From Amycolatopsis coloradensis (GTDB lineage: Bacteria; Actinomycetota; Actinomycetes; Mycobacteriales; Pseudonocardiaceae), in contig NZ_MQUQ01000004.1 of the NCBI RefSeq assembly GCF_001953865.1, positions 124,001-188,000 on the forward strand: a DNA stretch of 64,000 nucleotides, in the 5' to 3' direction. The position numbers and the translations under genes were made by a program. Of the stretch, positions 1-9,341 are shown one piece after another. The notes beneath the pieces were generated by a model, which did not search any database, was not told the DNA's origin, and saw only the letters and a program-made list of their open reading frames with translations. Positions within the stretch are counted from its first letter, which is position 1. Each line of letters starts with the position of its first letter.

Positions 1-496
1 GATCGAGAACGTCCCCGAAAGGCAGCCTCGTCACGATCAGATCCGCCTCACCCGGCCCGAGAGATTGCCCATGACAGGTCAATCCGGTCGCGAGAAAGAT
101 CCGATCGACATGATTGCTCAAGGAATCGGCGCTGTGGATCACGCCGAGTGGTTCCCATGCGGAAGCCCGCAATCCGGTCTCCTCGGCGAGTTCGCGGCGT
201 GCGGCGGCGAGCGGATCGACGTCCTCCCGCTCGACCCCGCCTCCCGGCAGCCGCCATTGAACCGAACCGTGCGTGTAGATCCACTGTCTGGTGAGTACCA
301 CCCGATCCGCGCCGTCGAGCGCCAAAACGGTCACCGAATTCGGCGCGACCACATGCGAGTAGACGTCACGGCCCCCGTCCGGACGGATCACGTCGTCCGC
401 TCGGACCTCGAACCATCGATTCTTGTGCACGACGTCGGTGCCGAGTCGTTTCCACCCGAATTCAGAGATCGGACCGCAGCCGTCGACAAGTGTCAC
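1..496 (-). CDS. NUDIX hydrolase, N-terminal 165 residues (C-terminus off window)
   Basis: NUDIX enzymes hydrolyse nucleoside diphosphates linked to another group; the substrate here cannot be told. The translated frame contains the NUDIX signature: a PGGGVERED stretch followed by RRELAEETG, close to the GX5EX7REUXEEXGU consensus but with one extra residue between the glycines and the REL core. The start is a GTG at 494-496, preceded by a purine-rich AAGAAGGTGG ribosome site about five bases away. An in-frame TGA lies six codons upstream, so no earlier start is possible. The gene continues beyond position 1, so the end is artificial. It is transcribed in the same direction as uvrB, about 295 bases downstream of it. 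Confidence 0.85.
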   Translation of the reverse strand, partial: MTLVDGCGPISEFGWKRLGTDVVHKNRWFEVRADDVIRPDGGRDVYSHVVAPNSVTVLALDGADRVVLTRQWIYTHGSVQWRLPGGGVEREDVDPLAAARRELAEETGLRASAWEPLGVIHSADSLSNHVDRIFLATGLTCHGQSLGPGEADLIVTRLPFGDVLD

Positions 497-725
497 CTGA
501 CCACCTTCTTGTCAGCCGCGGTCGTCGCGCGGCGCCGAACCGCCGGAAGTGCGGCGGAACCCCAGTGCCACATCCGGGCCGAATCGCCGCACCCGGGCAC
601 GCATCCAACGTTGGAAACCCCCAGCCCAGACGATATCGACGAACCTCGCATCAGCGCAGCGATCATGCCCACGGTTTCCCGTTTCCGATGGACCAGGGAA
701 ATGAGAAAAGGGTCTCTGACGCCCA

Positions 726-790
726 CGCGTTTCGTCCTCTGGTTGCCGAAGTACGCAGTACGAACTACCGCGACCAGAGGACGAAACGCG
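726..790. repeat. Long inverted repeat (18-bp perfect arms) just after uvrB
   Basis: Arms at 726-743 and 773-790 are perfect reverse complements (CGCGTTTCGTCCTCTGGT) around a 29-base centre. It ends two bases before the uvrB stop and is the only notable structure between uvrB and the NUDIX gene (497-791). The core TCGTCCTCTNGTTG recurs at 57771-57834, and the central CCTCT at 10949-11182, so it belongs to a dispersed family. It could act as a uvrB terminator, though no clear T-tract follows. Confidence 0.75.
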
Positions 791-791
791 G

Positions 792-2957
792 TTACTTGAT
801 GCCGGCCGCGTCCATGCCGCGCAGTTCCTTCTTCAGGTCCGAGACCTCGTCCCGCAGGCGGGCGGCCAGCTCGAACTGCAGGTCGCGCGCGGCCTGCATC
901 ATCTGGTCGGTCATCTGCTGGATGAGGTCGGCGAGCTGGGCGCGCGGCATCCCGGAGACGTCCTTGTCGACGAGCATTCCGGAGCTGCGCACCCGGTCGC
1001 CCTGCTCGGGCTTCTTGCCTCGCGACACGTTCCGGCCCGAACCTCCGACGGCGACGGTCTCCTCCGAGTCCTCGGCCTCGCTGTAAACGCGATCCAGGAT
1101 GTCGGCGATCTTCTTCCGCAGCGGCTGCGGGTCGACGCCGCGCTCCTCGTTGTAGGCGACCTGCTTGGCGCGACGGCGATCGGTCTCGTCGATGGCGTGC
1201 CGCATCGAGTCGGTGATCTTGTCCGCGTACATGTGGACCTCACCCGACACGTTCCGCGCCGCGCGGCCGATCGTCTGGATCAGCGAGGTCCCGCTACGGA
1301 GGAATCCTTCCTTGTCCGCGTCGAGGATCGCGACCAGCGAGACCTCGGGCAAGTCGAGACCCTCACGGAGCAGGTTGATGCCGACCAGCACGTCGTAATC
1401 GCCCGCGCGCAGCTGCCGCAGCAGCTCGATCCGGCGCAACGTGTCGACCTCGGAGTGCAGGTACCGCACCCGGATCCCCAGCTCCAGCAGGTAGTCGGTG
1501 AGATCCTCGGACATCTTCTTGGTGAGTGTGGTGACCAGGACACGCTCGTCCTTCTCGGCCCGGTCGCGGATCTCGTGCACCAGGTCGTCGATCTGGCCCT
1601 CGGTCGGCTTCACGACCACCTTCGGGTCGACAAGGCCGGTGGGCCGGATGACCTGCTCGACGAACTCGCCGCCTGCCTGCCCCATCTCGTACGGCCCCGG
1701 CGTCGCCGACAGGTACACCGTCTGCCCGATCCGGTCGCTGAACTCCTCCCAGGTCAGCGGCCGGTTGTCGACCGCGCTGGGCAGCCGGAACCCGAACTCG
1801 ACCAGGTTCCGCTTCCGCGACATGTCGCCTTCGTACATGCCGCCGATCTGCGGAACGGTCTGGTGCGACTCGTCGATGACCAGCAGGAAGTCGTCCGGGA
1901 AGTAGTCGATCAGGGTGGCGGGCGCGGTTCCGGCGTCGCGGCCGTCGATATGCCGCGAATAGTTCTCGATGCCGGAGCAGAAGCCGACCTGGCGCATCAT
2001 CTCGATGTCATACGCGGTGCGCATCCGCAACCGCTGGGCCTCGAGCAGCTTGCCCTGTTTCTCCAGCTCGGCCAGCCGCTGCTCCAGTTCGGCCTCGATG
2101 CCGTGGATGGCCTTCTCCATCCGCTCCGGGCCCGCCACGTAGTGCGTGGCCGGGAAGATGCGGACCTCGTCGACCTCTTTCACGATGTCGCCGGTGAGCG
2201 GGTGCAGGTAGTACAGCTTCTCGATCTCGTCGCCGAAGAACTCGACGCGGATCGCCAGCTCCTCGTACGCCGGGATGATCTCGACCGTGTCACCGCGGGC
2301 GCGGAAGGTGCCGCGTGCGAAGGCGATGTCGTTGCGGGTGTACTGCACGTCCACCAGCGCGCGGAGGAAGACGTCCCGGTCGAGCTGCTCGCCGACCTTC
2401 AGCCTCGAGGACCGGTCCAGGTACGACTGGGGCGTGCCGAGGCCGTAGATGCACGAGACGCTCGCGACCACGATGACGTCGCGCCGCGACAGCAGGTTCA
2501 TCGTCGCCGAGTGCCGCAGCCGCTCGACGTCGTCGTTGATCGAGGAGTCCTTCTCGATGTAAGTGTCCGTCTGCGCGATGTACGCCTCGGGCTGGTAGTA
2601 GTCGTAGTAGCTGACGAAGTATTCGACCGCGTTGTGCGGGAACAACTCCCTCAGCTCGTTCGCCAGCTGCGCGGCCAGCGTCTTGTTCGGCGCCATCACC
2701 AGCGTCGGACGCTGGACGCGCTCGATCAGCCAGGCCGTCGTCGCCGACTTGCCGGTACCCGTGGCGCCGAGCAGCACGACGTCCCGCTCGCCCGCGTTGA
2801 CCCGGCGTTCGAGCTCGTCGATGGCCGCCGGCTGGTCACCGGCGGGCTTGTAGTCGCTGACGACCTCGAACCGGCCGCCGGTCCGGGGGATGTCGGTGAC
2901 GGGCCGGTGGTCCGACTGGGCGAGTACGGGGTGTTCGGTTGCGAAAGCCACGTCCAC
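792..2957 (-). CDS. uvrB: UvrABC excinuclease subunit B
   Basis: UvrB is the DNA-damage verification helicase of nucleotide excision repair; it receives damaged DNA from UvrA and recruits UvrC. The 721-residue protein has the Walker A motif GATGTGKS near residue 65, the beta-hairpin region with [11 protein letters not shown], the DESH box, the helicase motif SATPGPYE, a QTIGRAARN motif and a C-terminal UVR domain ending in [15 protein letters not shown]. It closely matches actinobacterial UvrB over its full length. The annotated start is GTG 2955-2957; a second GTG two codons later (2949-2951) would give MAFATEHPV, as in mycobacteria. That second GTG sits seven bases below a TACTCT -10 box, so it may be the real, leaderless start. 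A long inverted repeat follows the stop. Confidence 0.98.
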   Translation of the reverse strand: MDVAFATEHPVLAQSDHRPVTDIPRTGGRFEVVSDYKPAGDQPAAIDELERRVNAGERDVVLLGATGTGKSATTAWLIERVQRPTLVMAPNKTLAAQLANELRELFPHNAVEYFVSYYDYYQPEAYIAQTDTYIEKDSSINDDVERLRHSATMNLLSRRDVIVVASVSCIYGLGTPQSYLDRSSRLKVGEQLDRDVFLRALVDVQYTRNDIAFARGTFRARGDTVEIIPAYEELAIRVEFFGDEIEKLYYLHPLTGDIVKEVDEVRIFPATHYVAGPERMEKAIHGIEAELEQRLAELEKQGKLLEAQRLRMRTAYDIEMMRQVGFCSGIENYSRHIDGRDAGTAPATLIDYFPDDFLLVIDESHQTVPQIGGMYEGDMSRKRNLVEFGFRLPSAVDNRPLTWEEFSDRIGQTVYLSATPGPYEMGQAGGEFVEQVIRPTGLVDPKVVVKPTEGQIDDLVHEIRDRAEKDERVLVTTLTKKMSEDLTDYLLELGIRVRYLHSEVDTLRRIELLRQLRAGDYDVLVGINLLREGLDLPEVSLVAILDADKEGFLRSGTSLIQTIGRAARNVSGEVHMYADKITDSMRHAIDETDRRRAKQVAYNEERGVDPQPLRKKIADILDRVYSEAEDSEETVAVGGSGRNVSRGKKPEQGDRVRSSGMLVDKDVSGMPRAQLADLIQQMTDQMMQAARDLQFELAARLRDEVSDLKKELRGMDAAGIK

Positions 2958-2958
2958 C

Positions 2959-2964
2959 AGAGTA
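2959..2964 (-). promoter_or_regulatory. Putative uvrB -10 box (TACTCT)
   Basis: Read on the minus strand, TACTCT matches the actinobacterial TANNNT -10 pattern and lies seven bases before the GTG at 2949-2951. This spacing is what a leaderless transcript would show. No convincing -35 box or LexA site was seen nearby. Inference only. Confidence 0.4.
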
Positions 2965-3002
2965 GGCGCTGGGTCCGACAGTTTCCGTTTCGCCTGGTCG
3001 GC

Positions 3003-4256
3003 TCAACAAGAACAGTCACAGCAGTTGCAGCAGTCACAACCGTCACAGTTGTCGCACCAGGCCTCGTGCGGCTTCCCGCTCCACGCCCCCGGGAACGGGT
3101 CCCGGCAGCAGAACTGGCACGAGCAGCACATGTAGGTCGCCACCGCGCAGCCGAAGAAGAACCCCCTCGGCTGGGCGGGCACCCGGAACTTCGGTGTCCA
3201 GCAGTAACCACCCTGGCCGTCGGCCGGCGGACCGCCGTGCTTCCGCTTCTTCTTGGGCGGCTCCTGAGGCGGGCCTCCGCCACCCGGAGCACCTTCTGGG
3301 GGAGGCGGCGGCCGGTAACCGCCCTGGTGAGCCGGATAGGGCTGGTGGGGATGCCGTTGCGGCTGAGGTCCGGGGCCGATCCACCCGGGCGGGGGCTGCT
3401 GGGTCCCGTGGCCGAAGGAGCGCCGCACCGCCTGCCGCAGTTCGTGCACCAGCAGCGCGTGCACCAGCTTGGGCTGGTCGAACCTCACCTCGCGAAGGGC
3501 GAGTTCGACACCGAGCACGGCGTCGTCGCACAGCCGTCGTGCCTCGGCGAGCCCGGTCCCGGTGGCCGTCAGCGGGTTCCACGCACCGGCGGCCTCGTCC
3601 TCGGCGAGGTCCTCGACGGCGTCGAGCAGATGGGCGGCCCTGCCGAAGAGGCGCCCCGCCTCGGCCAGCGGCGCGGAGTTCTCCGGGCGGCCCGCCAGCA
3701 CCGCGGTGTGGGCGAACGCGGCCGACGTCGCCAGCTCGGCCGGTTCGGTGGCTAGGACGGCCGAATCACCGAGACGGACGGCGCTTTCGATCTCGCCCTG
3801 CCGGTCGACGGCCTCGGTCAGGACCGCCGTGTCGAAGCCGATCCGGGTGCCCGTGAGGCTCCCCTGGTCCGCCCAGCGCGTCGCCACCCGCTTCGCGGCG
3901 AGAGCGACGGAGCGCCGCGCGAAGGCACCGTCACGGTCCTCGACGTGATCACTGATCTTGGCTGAGGCCAGCACCAGGGAGACCGCCGCCGCGAGCTGGG
4001 CACCGCCGCCCTTCGCGACCGACGTTCCCTTCATCGCCCGAAGCGGGCACGGTCCGGCGTCGCGGCGTCCCTCCGCCCGCGGTGACTGGGCCTCGACGAG
4101 CGCCGAGATGATCAAGCCGTCGTAGTTCGTCACCATGCGGGCGAGATGTCCGTGTTCGTCGCGCAGCGTCAGGCAGAGGCCGCAGAGGTGGGCCAGCCAG
4201 TCCCCGTGCAGACCTGCGGAAAGCCGGTGGCGGCACGGCCTGATGATCCCGAACAT
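3003..4256 (-). CDS. DUF5685 family protein with proline-rich linker and cysteine-cluster tail
   Basis: A 417-residue protein of unknown function. The N-terminus, MFGIIRPCRHRL followed by HLCGLCLTLRDEHG and TNYDGLIISALVEAQ, is typical of the actinobacterial DUF5685 family, and the N-terminal cysteines suggest metal binding. After about 290 residues of helical domain comes a Pro/Gly/Gln-rich linker with a KKKRKHGG basic patch, then an unusually Cys-rich end. The last 17 residues contain nine cysteines, and CCSCQFCC lies shortly before. The start chosen is ATG 4254-4256, where homology begins and GGGAG lies eight bases upstream; an upstream extension in the same frame is not conserved-looking. 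It is read in the same direction as uvrB, 45 bases ahead of it, and divergently from the DUF402 gene. Confidence 0.85.
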   Translation of the reverse strand: MFGIIRPCRHRLSAGLHGDWLAHLCGLCLTLRDEHGHLARMVTNYDGLIISALVEAQSPRAEGRRDAGPCPLRAMKGTSVAKGGGAQLAAAVSLVLASAKISDHVEDRDGAFARRSVALAAKRVATRWADQGSLTGTRIGFDTAVLTEAVDRQGEIESAVRLGDSAVLATEPAELATSAAFAHTAVLAGRPENSAPLAEAGRLFGRAAHLLDAVEDLAEDEAAGAWNPLTATGTGLAEARRLCDDAVLGVELALREVRFDQPKLVHALLVHELRQAVRRSFGHGTQQPPPGWIGPGPQPQRHPHQPYPAHQGGYRPPPPPEGAPGGGGPPQEPPKKKRKHGGPPADGQGGYCWTPKFRVPAQPRGFFFGCAVATYMCCSCQFCCRDPFPGAWSGKPHEAWCDNCDGCDCCNCCDCSC

Positions 4257-4398
4257 GCGTTGTCTCCCACTCACCCTTATGGCGGAACCAGCGCACCCTA
4301 TCCGGCCTCGGCGCACTACTCCGGGGAAACCACGAAACCGTGATCGTCCACCCGGTTGGGTGGTGGCCGCGAGCGCCGGAGCCTTCCAAGATGAGCCC

Positions 4399-4914
4399 AT
4401 GACCGCGCTGCACCCACCCAAGGTCGAGTACTTCGACACGGCCGCGAAGACCAACACGGATCCCAAGGGCGTCGTGAGAGACGTCGAGGAGTACCGCGAA
4501 GAGTCCTTCGGCCTCTACATGGCGCGGCCGACGCCTGGGCGGACGCAGTTCCACTACCTCGAGTCCTGGCTGCTGCCCAGCCTTGGCCTGCGGATCACCG
4601 ACTTCTGGTTCAACCCCGGCCACGAACGCGATCAGGACTTCTATCTCGACGTCGTGGACATCCGCCGCGAAGACGGCGTCTGGATCGCCACCGACCTCTA
4701 CCTCGATCTCGTCCTGCGGGACAAGAAGTCCGTCGAGGTGATCGACACCGACGAACTCCTCGCCGCGGTCACCGCCGGGCTGCTCTCCCCAGCCGACGGC
4801 GAACGCGCGCTCGGCGTCAGCCACCTGACAGTGGACGGACTGGCCACCCACGGCCACGACCTGCGAGGTTGGCTGTCCACAAAGGACATCGTGCTCGGCT
4901 GGCGACGGCACTGA
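4399..4914 (+). CDS. DUF402 domain protein
   Basis: A 171-residue cytosolic protein resembling the DUF402 family, whose characterised members include nucleoside di- and triphosphatases. The region RITDFWFNPGHERDQDFYLD through DGVWIATDLYLDLVL is the typical DUF402 core with acidic residues that would bind metal. The start is ATG 4399, which gives a normal family length; an out-of-frame ATG lies eight bases upstream, and the ribosome site is weak. It is divergent from the DUF5685 gene. Catalytic activity is inferred from the family only. Confidence 0.8.
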   Translation: MTALHPPKVEYFDTAAKTNTDPKGVVRDVEEYREESFGLYMARPTPGRTQFHYLESWLLPSLGLRITDFWFNPGHERDQDFYLDVVDIRREDGVWIATDLYLDLVLRDKKSVEVIDTDELLAAVTAGLLSPADGERALGVSHLTVDGLATHGHDLRGWLSTKDIVLGWRRH

Positions 4915-5054
4915 CCTGTCGGCATCCACCGATCGGTTGACCCTCGGGTCATCCGGACGATCGAACGGATGCTGACCGGCGGAAGGATTCGCCGCGCGCC
5001 GCGCCGCGGGATTCTCGATCACGAGCGGAACCGATCGAGAGGGGGCGGATACCC

Positions 5055-6587
5055 GTGGTCATCGAGGCCGAGGGACTCCGACAGCGGTACAGCGAACGAG
5101 AACGGCCGGGGGTCGCGCCGTTCGCCCGGACGCCGGTGCTCGCGATCGCCGGGGCGATGGGGGCGGTGCTCGCGGCGACGGCCGATCGCTACGGCTACTT
5201 CGGCGACGAACTGTACTTCCTGGCGGCCGGTCGGCATCTGGACTGGGGGTATGCCGACCAGCCACCGCTGTTGCCGCTCCTGGCCCGGCTGATGGACACG
5301 TTCGGCGCCGATTCGCCCTTCGTCCTGCGGATCCCGGCGATGCTGGCGATGGCCGCCGGGGTCGTGCTGACCGCGTTGATCGCCAGGGAACTGGGCGGCG
5401 GCCGCAAGGCGCAGGTGATCGCGGCGGCGACCTTCGCGGTGTCCATCCAGATGCTCGGCGGTGGGCACTACCTGGCGACCAGCACACTCGACCCGTTCCT
5501 GTGGACGCTGCTTGTCTGGCTGCTCGTCCGGTGGATGCGGAACCGCGCGGACGGCCTCTTGCTCTGGAGCGGCGTGGTGACCGGGTTCGCGTTAAACACG
5601 AAGTTCCTCATCGGAGCGTTCTGGGTCGTCGCGCTGGCCGCCGCGGTGGCCTCCGGGCCGCGCGATCTCCTCCGCCGTCCGGCGCTCTGGCTCGGCGCGC
5701 TGATCGCCGTCGCGATGATCGCGCCCACTCTCGTCTGGCAGGCCGCGAACGGGTGGCCGCAACTGACCATGGGCGCCGCGATCTCACGGGAGGTCTCGGC
5801 AGGCTGGGGCGGGCGGGCCACGTTCGTTCCGACACTGGTGATGAGCGCGGGCATTCCGGTGGGGATGATCCTCGTCTGCTACGGGCTGTGGCGGCTGCTG
5901 CGCTCCGAACGCCTGCGGCCGTACCGGTTCCTGGGGTGGACCGCGCTCGGCGTGCTCGCCCTGTTCCTGGTGGCGAACGGGCGTTATTACTACGCGGCCG
6001 GGATGTTCGCCCCGCTGTTCGCCGCCGCCGCGGTGGAGATCGAAGCGGGTCAGGCATCGAAGTACTGGCGCTGGATCGCCACCTGGCCGGTCTACGTCCT
6101 GGCGGCGGTGATCGCGATCCCGCAAACGCTGCCGATCCTCCCGCGATCGTCGGTCGCGAGCACCCCGGCCTGGGCGCGGCCGATCTTCGCCGACGAGGAG
6201 ATCGGCTGGCGGGAGATCACGGAGTCGGTGGCGCAGGCGTATCGCGCCGTGCCCGACCCGCCCCACACGGGCATCATCGCGGCGAAGTATTGGCAGGCCA
6301 GTGCGATCGACCACCATGGACCGGAACTGGGGCTTCCCTCACCGTCGAGCCCCAACCGCGGCTACGTGACGTTCCCGAGGCCGCCGGAATCGGCACGGGA
6401 CGTCCTGTTCGTCGGGAACGACGCTTCGGTGCTTGTGCCGTACTTCACGCAGGTGCGTGTGGTCGGCGCGCTCGACAACCGGGCCGGGGTCCCGAACGTG
6501 AGTCAGGGCATGAAGATCTGGCTGGCCACCGGCCGGAACGGGACTTGGGACACGGTGTGGCCGAAACTCACGGACTGGGGCTTCTGA
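5055..6587 (+). CDS. GT39/ArnT-like integral membrane glycosyltransferase
   Basis: A 510-residue polytopic membrane protein of the PMT/ArnT (GT39-type) superfamily, which transfers sugars from polyprenyl-phosphate donors to acceptors outside the membrane. The first periplasmic loop carries YFGDELYFLAAG then DWGYADQPPLLP, where the acidic residue and the DQPP segment are the family's catalytic-loop hallmarks. About eleven hydrophobic segments follow, then a soluble C-terminal domain from roughly residue 370. The start is GTG 5055 behind a G-rich ribosome site. A shortened, frameshifted paralogue follows directly (6677-7449), sharing RFLGWT, NGRYYYAAGMF and NVSRGM-like segments, so this was a tandem duplication. 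Acceptor and donor are unknown. Confidence 0.85.
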   Translation: MVIEAEGLRQRYSERERPGVAPFARTPVLAIAGAMGAVLAATADRYGYFGDELYFLAAGRHLDWGYADQPPLLPLLARLMDTFGADSPFVLRIPAMLAMAAGVVLTALIARELGGGRKAQVIAAATFAVSIQMLGGGHYLATSTLDPFLWTLLVWLLVRWMRNRADGLLLWSGVVTGFALNTKFLIGAFWVVALAAAVASGPRDLLRRPALWLGALIAVAMIAPTLVWQAANGWPQLTMGAAISREVSAGWGGRATFVPTLVMSAGIPVGMILVCYGLWRLLRSERLRPYRFLGWTALGVLALFLVANGRYYYAAGMFAPLFAAAAVEIEAGQASKYWRWIATWPVYVLAAVIAIPQTLPILPRSSVASTPAWARPIFADEEIGWREITESVAQAYRAVPDPPHTGIIAAKYWQASAIDHHGPELGLPSPSSPNRGYVTFPRPPESARDVLFVGNDASVLVPYFTQVRVVGALDNRAGVPNVSQGMKIWLATGRNGTWDTVWPKLTDWGF

Positions 6588-6676
6588 CCCTCACCGGTCC
6601 TCTCACGACCGACGAGCCACCCCGGTGGCACGTAGGGTGCGAGAGGACCGGCACCCGAGGGATCTGCGAGGAACGG

Positions 6677-7449
6677 ATGGAAGCCGCCAGCGCGGCCGGA
6701 ACACCGACCGCGTCCAGTGCGGCGTTCGCCCGGCTCCCGGTGGCGCTGCTCGCGGCCGCGGCGGTCCTGCTGGCGACGGCGTGGCGGTACGGCTACTTCG
6801 GCGACGGACTCTGGGTCCTGCTGTTCTCGCCGAGATCGCGCGAATACCGGTTCCTCGGCTGGACCACCGTCGGCGTGATCGCGCTGTTCATCCTGTCCAA
6901 CGGCCGGTACTACTACGCAGCAGGCATGTTCGGCGCCCTGTGGGCGGCCGCGGCTGTCCACTTCGGACGGTTGAAACCGTCACCGTGGTTCCGCTGGGTC
7001 CCGACCTGGCCGGTTTTCCTGCTTTCCGCGCTGTACACCCTCCCCTACGCGCTGCCGGTGTGGCCGGACCTCGCCCGTTCGGTCGCGGACGCCTATCACC
7101 GGCTCCCGCCGGAGCAGCGAGCGCGCACCACCCTCGTCACCGCCGGGTGTACTGGCAGGCCGGAGCACTGGACCGGTACAGCGCCGATTACGGACTTCCC
7201 GCCGTCTACAGCCCCAGCCGTGGCTTCTGGTATTTCGGCCATCCGCCCGAGACCGCGGACACCGTGCTGTTCGTCGGTCCCGATCCTGGGCGGCTGCACC
7301 GTTCGTTCACCGACGCCCGCGCCGTTTCCCGCGTCGACAACACGCTCGGCGTCCGCAACGTGAGCCGCGGGATGCCGATCTGGCTGGTCACCGGGCATAC
7401 CGAATCCTGGTCGTCCTCCTGGCCGGGGCTGAAAGAGTTCCGGGTATGA
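6677..7449 (+). pseudogene. Decayed paralogue of the GT39 glycosyltransferase
   Basis: The sequence aligns by eye with the intact gene at 5055-6587. It keeps the start of the catalytic loop (WRYGYFGDGLWVL) and then jumps straight to SREYRFLGWTTVGV, so roughly 220 residues covering most of the membrane core are missing in frame. Near position 7147 the frame shifts: VTAG in one frame continues as VYWQAGALDRY in another, consistent with loss of one base. The homology then runs to the end (VDNTLGVRNVSRGMPIWLVTG). Its stop overlaps the histidine kinase start as ATGA, so it was once the first gene of that operon. A working enzyme is very unlikely. Confidence 0.85.
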
Positions 7450-8714
7450 GGAGCTGGATCCGGTGGCAGGACTCGCTGTGGCCCTCCTCGGGCGACGGGG
7501 AATCGCCGTGGCGGCCGTGGGGTGGGTGGGTCGAGTGGTTCCTGCCGTACGCGCTGCTGTCGCTGAGCACGGTGCTCAGTCTCCTGATCTCCGGCCAGGA
7601 TCCGGCGGTCACCCTGGGGCTGGCGGGGCTCGCGGCAGGCTGGCTGCTGGTCTCGACCACGCTCGTGCCATCTCGCTGGGCCGAACACCCGGTCGTCGTC
7701 GCCGTCTCGTTCACCGGCCTGGTCACGGCCGCCGCGGTACTGGAGGCCCACGACACGGTGTTCCTCATCTTCATGATCACCGGGTTCTTCGAAGCCATGC
7801 GGCTACGGCCGGCGCCACTGGCGCTGACCGGGATCTTCGTCGTTTCCGCGCTGATCAACACGATCCCGAACGGCGGCCCGCTGTCCGCGTTCGCCGATCA
7901 GCCCGCGCTGTGGACCGTGGTCACCCTGGTGCAGACGGCCGCCGTCGGCGGTGGCGGGCTCGTCTCGGCGGCGATGGCACGGCAGCACGCGGAACGCAAG
8001 CGCGTGCTCGACGAACTCGCCGCCGCGCAGGAGGAGAACGCGGGGCTGCAACGGCAACTGCTGGGTCAGGCGCGGGAAACAGGCATCCTCGACGAGCGTC
8101 AGCGACTGAGCCAGGAAATCCACGACACGCTCGCTCAGGGTTTCACCGGGATCATCACCCAGCTGGAGGCGGCCGCGGCGGCGAAGGGCGACCCCGCCGA
8201 GTGGCAGCGGCACGTCGACACCGCGATGGCGTTGGCGCGGGAGAACCTGACCGCCGCACGGCGTTCGGTGCGCGCGCTCGGCCCGCAGCCACTGGCCGCC
8301 TCGACCCTGCCGGACGCGCTCGACGAGGTCTCCCGGCTGTGGAGCGGACGGACCGGCGTCGAGATCCGGTTCACCACCACCGGGACCGCGCGGGCCCTGC
8401 ATCCCGAGATCGAGGCGACGCTGCTCCGGGTCACGCAGGAGGCGCTCACCAACGTCGAGAAGCACGCCGCCGCCACCATCGTGGGACTCACGTTGTCGTA
8501 CATGGCCGATCAGGTGACCGTCGACGTCCGGGACGACGGCGGCGGATTCGACCCCGGCGCGGCAGTTTCCCCAGGGGAAGGCGGGTTCGGCGTCCCCGGG
8601 ATGCGTGCCCGCGTCACCCGGCTGGCGGGAACACTGAACCTCGAATCGGAACCGGGCGGCGGGACCGCCGTATCGGCCAACCTGCCCGCCATCGCGCTGG
8701 AGGCCCGTACATGA
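7446..8714 (+). CDS. NarL-type sensor histidine kinase
   Basis: A 422-residue membrane sensor kinase of the HisKA_3 class. Five or so hydrophobic segments occupy residues 30-175, followed by a coiled-coil linker (KRVLDELAAAQEENAGLQRQ). The dimerisation/phosphoacceptor helix is ERQRLSQEIHDTLAQGF, with the phosphorylated His at about residue 226. The ATPase domain has N-box NVEKHA and G-boxes DDGGGFD and GFGVPGMRARV. The gene overlaps the upstream pseudogene and the downstream response regulator by ATGA. The stimulus is unknown. The partner regulator appears broken, so signalling through this pair is doubtful. Confidence 0.92.
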   Translation: MRSWIRWQDSLWPSSGDGESPWRPWGGWVEWFLPYALLSLSTVLSLLISGQDPAVTLGLAGLAAGWLLVSTTLVPSRWAEHPVVVAVSFTGLVTAAAVLEAHDTVFLIFMITGFFEAMRLRPAPLALTGIFVVSALINTIPNGGPLSAFADQPALWTVVTLVQTAAVGGGGLVSAAMARQHAERKRVLDELAAAQEENAGLQRQLLGQARETGILDERQRLSQEIHDTLAQGFTGIITQLEAAAAAKGDPAEWQRHVDTAMALARENLTAARRSVRALGPQPLAASTLPDALDEVSRLWSGRTGVEIRFTTTGTARALHPEIEATLLRVTQEALTNVEKHAAATIVGLTLSYMADQVTVDVRDDGGGFDPGAAVSPGEGGFGVPGMRARVTRLAGTLNLESEPGGGTAVSANLPAIALEART

Positions 8715-9338
8715 CGATCACGCTGCTGATCACCGACGACCACCCCGTCGTCCGTGACGGGCTGCGCGGCATCTTCACCGCGGACCAAGGGTTCGAGGTG
8801 CTCGGCGAGGCGTCCTCGGGTGACGAAGCCGTCGCGCTGACGCAGGAACTGCGTCCCGACGTCGTCCTGATGGATCTGCGGATGCCGGGCTCCGGCGGGG
8901 TGGCCGCGATCGCCGAACTCGCGAAACTCGGGAATCCCGCGCGGATCCTCGTCCTGACGACCTACGACACCGACTCCGACGTCGTCCCGGCGATCGAGGC
9001 GGGCGCCACCGGCTATCTGCTCAAGGACGCCCCGCGCGACGAACTCTTCCGCGCCGTTCGCGCGACGGCGCGCGGGGAGGCGGTGCTCTCGCCTGCCGTC
9101 GCGGACGTGATCATGGGCAGGATGCGCGCTCCCGCGCCCGAACCGCTGAGCCGCCGTGAGCTCGAGGTACTAACGCTGATCTCGCGCGGTTCGACCAACA
9201 AAGAGGCCGCGAAACAGCTGTTCGTCAGCGAGGCCACCGTGAAAACCGCACCTCGTGCACGCGTACGCCAAGCTCGGGGTGAAGGACCGGGCGGCCGCCG
9301 TCGCGACCGCTTTCGAACGAGGACTGCTCGGGAGCTGA
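8711..9338 (+). pseudogene. NarL/LuxR-type response regulator with frameshift in the DNA-binding helix
   Basis: The receiver domain is intact: DD at residues 9-10, phosphoacceptor Asp at about 55 in LMDLRMPG, and LLKD for the conserved Lys. The LuxR-type HTH starts normally (LSRRELEVLTLISRGSTNKEAAKQLFVSEATVKT). At about position 9248 one extra G shifts the frame. If that base is ignored, the next codons read HLVHAYAKLGVKDRAAAVATAFERG and end at TGA 9336-9338, the expected family ending. As written, the recognition helix is lost and translation would continue about 16 codons past that stop. Either a real inactivating insertion or a sequencing error. Confidence 0.85.
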
Positions 9339-9341
9339 GGC

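Noticed and set aside
1197..3755. 852-codon plus-strand frame opposite uvrB
   Set aside because: Antisense of a clear uvrB; composition (many Arg, Val, His) is typical of GC-rich shadow frames.
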